A stretch of DNA of 64,000 nucleotides from Pseudomonas silvicola (GTDB lineage Bacteria > Pseudomonadota > Gammaproteobacteria > Pseudomonadales > Pseudomonadaceae): positions 434,001 to 498,000 of the forward strand of contig NZ_CP093281.1 in assembly GCF_026651855.1 (NCBI RefSeq). The letters are read 5' to 3'. Positions 56,390 through 64,000 of this stretch are shown here, piece after piece. Position 1 is the stretch's first letter, and each line of letters begins with the position of its first letter. The notes beneath the pieces are model-generated. The model saw only the letters and a program-made list of their open reading frames with translations, was not told the origin of the DNA and made no database searches. Made by a program: the position numbers and the translations under genes.

Positions 56390-56473
56390 TTGATTATGAA
56401 TCAGCGAACGGCGGAGCGTTGAAATAGATGTTGAACGTGTTACTTCCATCACAAACGACTTTGAGGTGAATAC

Positions 56474-57611
56474 ATGGCGCAGATTCCAGTGGGCATCACT
56501 GGCGTGACCGGGCGAATGGGTAAAAATCAACATCTCATCCGTTCGATTGTGCAGATTCGGCAGCAGTGGCGGTGTGGCGCTGGCCAATGGCGACCGATTG
56601 ATGCCCGATCCGATTCTGATTGGCCGCAACGCGGAAAAATGGCTGCGCTGGCGCGGAATTTGGTATCGAACGTTGGGGAACCAACAACATTGAGAAGCAC
56701 TTGAATAATCCGCATGACATCATCTTTTTTGATGCAGCCACCACTCCGCAGACACGTCCGGCTTTGCTGAAGAAAGCCATCAGCAAGAAACACGTTTATT
56801 CGGAAAAGCCGGTAGCGATGGCTGGATGATGCGCTGATCATACCCATTTCGCAGCTAGAAAAAGGCGTGTCACGGCGTGGTGCAGGACAAGCTATGGCTG
56901 CCGGGTCTGCAAAAGCTGCGTTTGCTAAATGAATCCGGCTTCTTTGGTCGCGTGTTATCGGTTGCGCGGTGAATTTGGTTACTGGGTATTTGAAGGCGAT
57001 CGCCAACCGGCCCAGCGTCCATCCTGGAACTACCGCAGCGAAGATGGCGGCGGCATTATCCTCGACATGATTGCCACTGGCGCTACGTCATCGACAACCT
57101 GTTCGGTGAAATCAAAAGCCTGAGCTGCATCGGCGCAACCCACATTCCACAGCGCTGGGATGAACAGCAGCAACCTTATGACGCCACGGCGGATGACGCG
57201 GTGTACGCCACCTTCGAACTGCACAACGGCGCGATTGTTCAGATCAACAGTTCATGGTGCGTGCGCGTGCGCCGCGATGATCTGGTGGACATTCCAGGTG
57301 GATGGCGTCAACGGTTCAGCGGTGGCTGGCCTTAGCGATTGCTTTACGGCGTCAATACGCCAAAGCCGGTGTGGAATCCGGATATCCGTCAAACCCATAA
57401 CTTCTTCGATGACTGGGCCAGCGTGCCGGATACCCAGGTCTACGACAATGCATTCAAAGTGCAGTGGGAGCTGTTTTTACGCCACGTCTGGGGCGAAGGG
57501 GAATATCGCTGGGATTTGCTGGAAGGAGCCAAAGGTCTGCAACTGGTCGATCTGGCATTGAAAAGCTGGAAAGAGCGTCGCTGGGTTGATGTGCCATCGC
57601 TGGAACGCTAA
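56474..57611 (+). CDS. Gfo/Idh/MocA-family oxidoreductase, frameshifted
   Basis: NAD(P)-dependent sugar-type dehydrogenase. [20 protein letters not shown] is a Rossmann start; [40 protein letters not shown] contains the catalytic E-K-P motif; [14 protein letters not shown] and [20 protein letters not shown] are in the C-terminal domain, ending [19 protein letters not shown]. Indels near 56560, 56680, 56825, 56870, 57070, 57290 and 57330. About 380 residues. First gene of the TetR-controlled cluster. Substrate unknown. Confidence 0.87.
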
Positions 57612-57621
57612 GGAGCCGAAC

Positions 57622-58464
57622 ATGAGTCGTCCCCATTCCGAACAACTTTCGCTCAACACGGCGACCGTGCGCCAGCAGTGGGATTTACGCCAAATCATTG
57701 AAGGTTGTGCGCGCCATGAGATTCGCGGCATCTCGCCGTGGCGCGATCAGGTAGCAAACATCGGTTTAGCAGAAGCGGCGCGGCTGATTCGTCATCACGA
57801 TCTGCGGGTGAGTGGCTACTGCCGGGGTGGCATGTTTCCCGGCGTTGATCAGCAAGCACGCCAGGCGACCCTGGCCGACAACCAGCGAGCGGTGGATGAA
57901 GCGCTGGAATTGGGCGCAGAGTGCCTGGTGCTGGTGGTCGGCGGTTTGCCGCCCGGTTCGAAAGATCTGCCGGGGGCGCGCCAGCAAGTGCGTGATGGAC
58001 TCAGCGCTCTGCTGGAGTACGCCCGCGCGGGCGGCATGCCGCTGGCGATTGAACCGCTGCATCCCATGTACGCGGCGGATCGTGCCTGCATTAACACGCT
58101 GAAGCAGGCTAACGATCTCTGCGATGAATTGGGTGACGACGGGCTGGGAATCGCCGTCGATGTCTATCACACCTGGTGGGATGCTGAGTTTTATCAGGAA
58201 ATCGCCCGTGCGGGTCTGAAACGGCTGCTGGCGTTTCATATCTGCGACTGGCTCACGCCTACGCGGGATCTGGAAGATCGCGGCATGATGGGCGATGGCG
58301 TTATCGATATTCGCGCCATGCGGGAAGCGGTAGAAGCTCAGGGTTATCGCGGACTACATGAAGTGGAAATTTTCTCCCGCCTGAACTGGTGGACTCAGGA
58401 TCCAGATGAGGTGCTTAAGACCTGGGCAAGGCTCGCCATCTGGCGCACGGTTAACCGTATCTGA
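57622..58464 (+). CDS. Sugar phosphate isomerase/epimerase (AP-endonuclease-like TIM barrel)
   Basis: About 278 residues, almost uninterrupted. ECLVLVVGGLPPGSKDLPGA; GGMPLAIEPLHPMYAADRAC and LGIAVDVYHTWWDAEFYQEI carry the conserved Glu, Asp and His metal ligands; AFHICDWLTPTRDLEDRGMM and LHEVEIFSRLNWW complete the barrel. ATG 57622 is preferred because AGGAG precedes it. One indel near 58430 would give a natural end K-ARHLAHG at 58454. IolE/IolH-like fold; with the Gfo/Idh enzyme it suggests sugar or cyclitol catabolism. Confidence 0.87.
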   Translation: MSRPHSEQLSLNTATVRQQWDLRQIIEGCARHEIRGISPWRDQVANIGLAEAARLIRHHDLRVSGYCRGGMFPGVDQQARQATLADNQRAVDEALELGAECLVLVVGGLPPGSKDLPGARQQVRDGLSALLEYARAGGMPLAIEPLHPMYAADRACINTLKQANDLCDELGDDGLGIAVDVYHTWWDAEFYQEIARAGLKRLLAFHICDWLTPTRDLEDRGMMGDGVIDIRAMREAVEAQGYRGLHEVEIFSRLNWWTQDPDEVLKTWARLAIWRTVNRI

Positions 58465-58513
58465 CAGAGCTGAAAAGCTGTTTTCGTCGGTCACAGACAT
58501 TGTCGAGGAAAAG

Positions 58514-59746
58514 ATGAATACAGATACCCGCAAAATGATTCTGGTCACCGTGCTGTGCGGCCTTGGCTACATGATGTACTCGGTGGATCGCATGACGGTG
58601 TCATCAGCCATCGGGCTGATCGCCGGAGAGTTCGGTCTCGGTAAAGCGGAGAGTGGCATTTTGCTCTCCTCCTTCTTCTTTGGCTTCATCGTCTTTCTGT
58701 TCATTTCGGCATTATCGCCGACAAGTTAAGCGGCAAACCGGTGCTGATTCTCGGCCTGATGATGTTTTCACTGGCGACACTGTTAACGGGTGTCGCCGGC
58801 AGCATGACCAGCCTGATTTTTTACCGCGTGATGACGGGCATTGGCGAGGGCATCTTCTGGCCTGCCGCCTCGCTCGAAGTGGCCAACGTGACCAGCGAAA
58901 AACAGCGCACCACCGTGATGTCTCTCTATTGGATGGGATATCCGATTGCGGACTCGACGGATGGGCGCCATGCCGGTCCGATCTTTGGCTGGCGCGTGGT
59001 GTGTTCTACGTGGCGGGCGCGATGGGCATGCTGGTGGCGCTGTTGTATCTGGTGTTGGTGAAAATGATCGGAAACCTGCCGAGTTGATTGCACGCCAGGC
59101 GGCGGAGAAAGTGCCATTAAGAACCTTGTTCGCCATGCCGGTGTTCTGATGGCCGCGTTCTATTTCGTGCTGCTGGCAGGCTGGTGGATTGCATGCTGTG
59201 GGCACCGAGCTATTTGATGCAGGTAAAAAATCTGTCGATTGGCACTGCAGGCACCATCGCCAGTCTGCTGGGCATTACCGGTGCGCTGGGCGGAGCCGGT
59301 ATTGGCGCTACTGCGACAAGGGCGATTTCAAACGTCGTCGCACCATTCTGATGACCATTACTTTATCAGCGGGCTGGTGATGGCCGCCGCTATGGCAATC
59401 AATCTCGGTGCCGTTGGTGATTGTGCTGGTGCTGATCCTCGGTTTTCCCTTGGCTATCCGATTACACCCATTGTTCTCTTCTCGCTCACTGCTGAACTGG
59501 TGCCGCCTTCTCTGCGTGGTTCAGCCATCGGCTTTGTGATGATATGGGAATGGCGGCGGGCGGCATCTCGCCGATTGTGGCGGGTTATTACGCAACATTA
59601 CACCTTGCAACCGGTATGGCTGGTCGCCGCCTGGTCATTATCTGCAGCAGCCTGGTGTTGCTGGGGGTGCGTCGCCTGCCTATCGGAAGCCACAACAGTT
59701 CGCAGAATGTGATGCCGTCCGGGCATCTGGCAAAACACTGAAATAA
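58514..59746 (+). CDS. MFS transporter of the DUF993 cluster, frameshifted
   Basis: ATG 58514 with GAGGAA upstream. MILVTVLCGLGYMMYSVDRM, GILLSSFFFGFIVFLF, VLILGLMMFSLATLLTGVAG, RVMTGIGEGIFWPAASLEVA and TTVMSLYWMGYPI in the N-terminal half; MAAAMAINLGAV, LTAELVPPSLRGSAIGFVM and GISPIVAGYYATLHLATG in the C-terminal half. Many indels from 58700 onward. The frame YRKPQQFAECDAVRASGKTL leads to TAA 59744-59746, 11 bases before the next ATG, supporting this end. Probable importer of the cluster's substrate. Confidence 0.82.
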
Positions 59747-59757
59747 GGAACAGAACC

Positions 59758-60928
59758 ATGTCTGTGAGCAATAAAGTGCGTTTACTGGATCGCAACGGTC
59801 AGCCCTACAATACATCATGCAGGGTAAAGAGCGCCACTGGACCGTACCGGCGAAACCGCTATTTAACCGCGACGTATGCCGCTGCACATGTGGTTGCCGA
59901 CCCGCAGCGCATGCAAAAACTCCGCATAGCGATATGGCGATTGACTGGGACAGCACGCTGAAATATCGCCATCATTTAATGTCACTGGGATTGGGCATCG
60001 CGGAAGCCATGGATACCGCGCAACGCGGCATGGGGCTGGATTGGCCAACCGCGCTGGAGCTTATAAAACGCAGCGTTGAGCAAGCGAAAACTTATCCGGG
60101 GCACGGGTCGCCAGCGGGGCTGGCAACCGATCATCTGACGGACTTTTCTCCCCAACTGACCTTACAGGATGTGATTGCCGCCGCGTATGAGCAGCAAATC
60201 AGCAATCGAAGCCTGTGGCGGCCGTATTATCTTAATGGCCAGTCGCGCGCTCGCCGCCATTGCTAAAGGGCCAGAGGATTACATCACCGTTTACAGTGCA
60301 CGCTTCGCCAGGTGCGGAGCCGGTTATTTTGCACTCGGCTGGGACATGTTTGATCCCGCACTACGCGGTTACTGGGCGGCGCGACGATTCACAGTGCGAT
60401 GGAGGTCTGTCTGGCGGTGATACGCGAAAATCAGGCAAAAGTAGAGGGGATAAAGATCTCACTGCTGGATAAAGATCGTGAAATTGAGATGCGGCGCCAT
60501 GCCGGCTTCCGTCAAAATGTATACCGGCGATGACTTTAACTATCCCGGAACTGATCGCCGGTGATGAGCAAGGCTTCTCGCATGCGCTGCTGGGCATTCT
60601 CGACGGCATTGCACCGGCCGCCACCAGCGCACTGCATGCATTAGCACAGGGCGATCGCGCCAGCTTTGAACGGATTCTGGCACCGACAGTGCCGCTGGCA
60701 CGCCATTTGTTCTCGGCACCCACGCAGTATTACAAGGCGGGCATCGTGTTCCTGGCCTGGTTGAATGGCCATCAGAAGCATTTCACCTTGCTTGGCGGCA
60801 TGCAGAGTGCGCGCAGTCTGACGCACTACTCTGAAGCGTTCAGACTGGCGGATGAGGCTGGTTTGCTGAATAACGCGGATGTGGCTGCTGAACGCATGTG
60901 GCTACTGGCGAAAATGCACGGTATTTAG
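59758..60928 (+). CDS. DUF993 family (dihydrodipicolinate-synthase-like) protein, frameshifted
   Basis: Starts MSVSNKVRLLDRNGQPY behind AAGGAA. The core DWDSTLKYRHHLMSLGLGIA, EAMDTAQRGMGLDWPTALEL, then AALAAIAKGPEDY-like, EVCLAVIRENQAKVEGIKIS and LLDKDREIEMRRHMP is typical of DUF993, a TIM-barrel family related to dihydrodipicolinate synthase; the Lys in EGIKIS sits where class I aldolases carry the Schiff-base Lys (inference). C-terminal HKHFTLLGGMQSARSLTHYS and AERMWLLAKMHGI. Indels near 59810, 59930, 60200, 60330, 60390 and 60510. About 388 residues. Last gene of the cluster; an aldol cleavage or condensation role is likely. Confidence 0.85.
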
Positions 60929-61007
60929 CCTTTCGACCTAACGCGATTATAGGCTATTTAAGCCGTCCGGATTTCTGACGGAAAAGAAGACTCACTCGGT
61001 TAGAGCG

Positions 61008-61033
61008 AAAAAAAGCCCGCCATTGGCGGGCTT
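61008..61033 (-). terminator. Intrinsic terminator of the ABC importer operon
   Basis: On the minus strand, AAGCCCGCC / GGCGGGCTT with a 3-base loop followed by seven T. Placed 12 bases after the small possible gene and downstream of the importer. Confidence 0.8.
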
Positions 61034-61044
61034 GATAGCAGCGG

Positions 61045-61197
61045 CTATCGAATAATCTCGTAGGTGACGCGCGTGTAGGTACTGCAACCACGATTGTGGC
61101 AGTCCATTATTGCAGGAATATTTTGTTACTGAACATACCGTTTCCTGATGGCTGTATAGCCGTGGGCTTCAAGCGCTGACTCATACGTATTGAATAT
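61045..61197 (-). CDS. Possible small protein after the ABC ATPase gene
   Basis: FNTYESALEAHGYTAIRKRY from about 61197, interrupted once near 61130, continues MDCHNRGCSTYTRVTYEIIR to a stop at 61045, just before the terminator. The pieces look protein-like, but no clean start codon is visible and I do not recognise a family. Low certainty. Confidence 0.3.
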
Positions 61198-61931
61198 TGA
61201 GCGCCCCCTGTGCTGATGTCGTGATCTGCGCCTGAACCCGCCACGTTGTGTGTATGCGTTCGGGTGTGAGGACGGCTTTGGGCTTACCCGTTGAAACCAC
61301 GCGACCCTGATCGAGTACCACAAGGTGTTGGCAATATTTTGCCGCCAGATTCAGATCGTGAAGAGCAATCACCACCGTCACGGGCAGCGAAGAGATAAGA
61401 CGCATCAATTCAAGCTGGAATTGGATGTCGAGGTGATTGACGGGTTCATCCAGCAGTAAAACATCCGGTTTGCGCCAAGGCGCGGGCGATTTGGCAACGC
61501 TGGCGCTCACCGCCGGATAATCGTTGCCAGCAGCGGTCGACCAAATTTTCCAGTTGCATTAACGCCACCGCCTCGTCAATGGCGCTGGCATCCTCTGCCG
61601 TCCAGAACTGGAATGCGCCACGATGAGGTGTGCGCCCGAGACGAATAATGTCAATCACCGTGAGTTCATCATCGGCCTCGGCGTGTTGCGGGACAAAGGC
61701 CAGTTTGCGCGCCAGCTGATTGCGCGAAAGTTGGTTCAGCTTTACTTTTCCGAGCGTTATCTTCGCGCCCGAATCAGGCATTAGCCCAGCCAGCGCACGC
61801 AGTAGCGTTGATTTTCCTGAACCGTTGGGCCCAAGCAAACCTACGGTTGCAGACTGAGCTGCGTCGAAGGAGACCGTGGTGAGGATGCGCGACGCGTTTA
61901 GTTGGACGAGGTCACTGACCGATATCGTCAT
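61181..61931 (-). CDS. ABC importer ATPase, FecE/BtuD-like
   Basis: Walker A GLLGPNGSGKSTLLRALAGL; AFVPQHAEADDELTVIDIIR with the Q-loop; signature RLSGGERQRCQIARALAQ; Walker B VLLLDEPVNHLDIQFQLELM; H-loop VIALHDLNLAAKYCQHLVVL. One indel near 61475. About 250 residues. ATG 61931 overlaps the permease stop (ATGA). Energises uptake of a metal-chelate, heme, cobalamin or similar ligand through the FecCD-type permease upstream. Confidence 0.9.
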
Positions 61932-62945
61932 CGTTTAGTTGCCCTTCGTTGATAGAGAAGGAAGGCAAAAGCAGGGGCGCCCACTAATGCAGTCACCACG
62001 CCAATGGGTAAAACCTGATGTGCGATCAACGTTCTTGACATCAAGTCGGCAAGGATCATGAAATGGCAGCCCGACAGGAATGTCACGGGAAGGGTGATAA
62101 GGTGTCGCTGTCCAACCAGCATGCGGGTCACGTGCGGGATGACCAATCCGATAAATCCCACCGCCCCAATTGAGCTGACAATCACCGCCGTGATGAATGC
62201 CGTAATCAACAGCAACACCACCCGCACTTTCACAACCGGAGTACCTAACGTTACCGAGACATCGACACCAAATGAAAACGTGTCCAGCGTGCGTGCATAG
62301 CACATGATCACCCCAAATCCGCTGACGATGACGATGGCGCACAGAACGGCATCTGGCCAGCGAACGCCGCTTAAACTGCCTAAGAGCCAAAACATCACAC
62401 CGCGCGATTGCTCCGCATTGGCTGATGTGCTGACGATGTAAGACGTGAGCGCATTGAACAGCTGTGTTCCGGCAATCCCGGCCAAAATGATGCGCCCGGT
62501 GTTTTCCCCCATCCCTCGTGAGAGCAATATGATCAAGCCAAATGCCAGGCAAGCGCCGGCAAAGGCACCACTGCCAACCGTCAACACGCCGCTGCCAATA
62601 CCCAGCAGCATCACCATTACGGCCCCGGTGGAAGCACCCGCAGAGATACCCAACAGATAAGGTTCCGCCAGCGGGTTTCTTAACAGCGATTGCAACACCA
62701 GGCCACAAATCGCTAAGCCACCTCCACTGCAGGCAGCCATAAAGGCCCGGCTCATCCGATATTGCCAGACGATGCCAGCTTCAACGGGAGGGAGATCATA
62801 ATGCGTCAAGCCACCCCGTTGGTGATCGGGCCTGGAAAGTGGCGCTCAATGAAATGGACATATCGCCAATGCTGGATGAGAAGATCGGGCGGCTGGATAA
62901 GGCCCGTGATGAAAATAAAGCCGATCAAATGGGTGCCCGATTCAT
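61928..62945 (-). CDS. ABC importer permease, FecCD family, N-terminal frameshift
   Basis: YRMSRAFMAACSGGGLAICG, LVLQSLLRNPLAEPYLLGIS, AGASTGAVMVMLLGIG and FIGLVIPHVTRMLVGQRHLI are the classic FecCD/BtuC signatures, with about ten helices. The open frame starts near 62809, but after two indels (about 62930 and 62800) the N-terminus begins at ATG 62945 (MNRAPI) immediately after the binding-protein stop, giving about 338 residues. Translationally coupled to the ATPase gene. Confidence 0.9.
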
Positions 62946-62946
62946 A

Positions 62947-63956
62947 CTATTTAAACGCGGCAATCTTTTGACCGATCAGCTCAACCGCATCGACATTGCG
63001 CAGGGACGGATTGAGTGACATCGCAGGCACGACCACGATATGACCCTGCTTAACCGCGTTCATTTCTCAGGTAACGGGATCGCTGGTGAGAAAAGCCTGT
63101 TTTATGGCGACATCATCGGCTGGATACAGCCTTCTATCCAAAGTGCTGGCGATGACGATGATATCGGGCTGAGATTGTGCGATATGTTCCCAACTCACGG
63201 CGGGCCATTCATCGGAGGAAACAATGATATTTTTGAGGCCTAGAGTCTGAGTGATCCAGCCCGGCGCACCATCACTGCCTGCGATCCACGGATCGCCTTT
63301 AAGGCGTGTGCTTGAGAACCAATACACCGTTCACCTTAAGGGGTTTGCTGGTGTGAAGCGCCGCCTGTTGTTGTGCCTGAGCGATTCGTGCAGATAACTT
63401 CTCCTTTAAGGCATCACCACGCTCCGTCACATCGAAGATGTTGGCAAGCGCGGTGATTTCATCATAAATCACCTCAATCGAGTAAGGTTTCACGCGCGCA
63501 CCGTCGCCGTTTGAAGTGGCGGTGACCGATTTGCCCTGACAATCAGCAGGTGAAATCCGTAAATTTGATGCCAGGTTGTTCAAATTGATCGCGAGTAGCG
63601 ACTTACCCTGAGGCCCAACATGCCAACCGTACCGCGCCAAAAACCAATCAAAGTTTGCGCGACGACGGCTTCAAACCCCGGTGAGTTGTCCGCGAGGCGT
63701 TTAATACCACTGCCAGCCTGTGCTAATTCAGAGGAGAGGGCCGAACCAGACGGCGGTTCCCGCGATTTTACTCTCCAGGCCAAGTGCCAGAAGGAGTTCT
63801 GTTTCATGCTGACCAATGGTCACCACGCGTGCAGGTGGTCGTGAAAGGTTTCCGTTTACCGCAGTTTTCAATGTTGAGTGGAAAGGCGGAAGCCAGTGCG
63901 GCTGAACTGCTGAATACCATTATGAGTGCTAAAAGGCGGGTCGAAAAAGTGCGCAT
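62947..63956 (-). CDS. Periplasmic substrate-binding protein of the FecB/BtuF type, frameshifted
   Basis: Signal peptide MRTFSTRLLALIMVFSSSAA then LASAFPLNIENCGK. After indels: ARVVTIGQHETELLLALGLE-like, SSELAQAGSGIKRLADNSPG, FEAVVAQ, then TSNGDGARVKPYSIEVIYDE, DALKEKLSARIAQAQQQAAL, TQTLGLKNIIVSSDEWPAVS and WEHIAQSQPDIIVIASTLDR, a typical class III binding protein. C-terminus NVDAVELIGQKIAAFK stops at 62947-62949. About 335 residues with about five indels. First gene of the operon. Ligand: ferric-siderophore-like or other metal chelate, not determined. Confidence 0.85.
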
Positions 63957-63974
63957 GATTTACCGATTACGTAG

Positions 63975-63994
63975 TGTTATGTTATAACGTAACA
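63975..63994. promoter_or_regulatory. Metal-regulator-like palindrome upstream of the ABC importer
   Basis: TGTTATGTTATAACGTAACA is palindromic except for one symmetrical mismatch pair, and lies 19 bases from the binding-protein ATG. Its right part, TGTTATAACGTAACA, matches the Zur-type consensus TGTTATAnTATAACA at 12 of 14 defined positions. Identity of the regulator is inference. Confidence 0.5.
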
Positions 63995-64000
63995 TAATGG

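Overview
The window looks like chromosome from an enterobacterium close to Pantoea or Erwinia. Support comes from a YciE/YciF ferritin-like protein, a KGG-repeat stress protein, a bgl-type PTS operon with enterobacterial RAT antiterminator sites, FliD behind a sigma-28 promoter, a ProP-type transporter and a chaperone-usher fimbrial operon. Genus is inference; the order is well supported. I see no rRNA, tRNA, CRISPR array, insertion sequence, integrase or phage structural gene.

The dominant technical feature is single-base insertions and deletions, roughly one or two per gene. Most split genes become full-length family members when one base is restored, often in a homopolymer, and some shifts come as compensating pairs inside invariant motifs. 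I therefore annotate whole genes across the shifts and treat them mainly as sequence errors. A few genes (CoA-transferase subunit A, one LysR regulator, the HTH antitoxin) read through without interruption.

Layout. 1-15126 is a mosaic of single genes: DUF892 protein, chemoreceptor, LysR with a divergent LysE exporter, lipoprotein, a second LysR, a ParD-like/methionine aminopeptidase/msrA group, a GAF-EAL phosphodiesterase, small proteins, a LepB paralogue, a KGG protein, a LuxR regulator and a DUF1275 protein. 15218-19572 is a beta-glucoside system (bglF, bglB, convergent bglG) with two RAT/terminator leaders. 19766-26666 holds orphan fliD, a ClpP-like protease, ArsR-SRPBCC, an MFS gene, a second chemoreceptor and a HigBA-like module.

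26665-33009 is a treZ-treY-glgX(treX) operon making trehalose from glycogen or maltodextrin, followed by a ProP-like osmolyte transporter; together they suggest osmotic or desiccation adaptation. 36174-42492 is an IclR-controlled locus with two MFS carriers, an RraA-like aldolase, a 2-hydroxyacid dehydrogenase and an SMP-30 lactonase; two near-identical palindromic operators flank it. 42535-49105 is a fimbrial operon headed by a cysteine-rich LuxR-type regulator.

49782-55584 is a complete 3-hydroxybutyrate/acetoacetate utilisation operon with a divergent LysR. 55589-60928 is a TetR-regulated cluster of unknown substrate (Gfo/Idh/MocA oxidoreductase, sugar isomerase, MFS, DUF993). 61008-64000 is a FecBCD-type ABC importer under a metal-regulator-like palindrome at the window edge.
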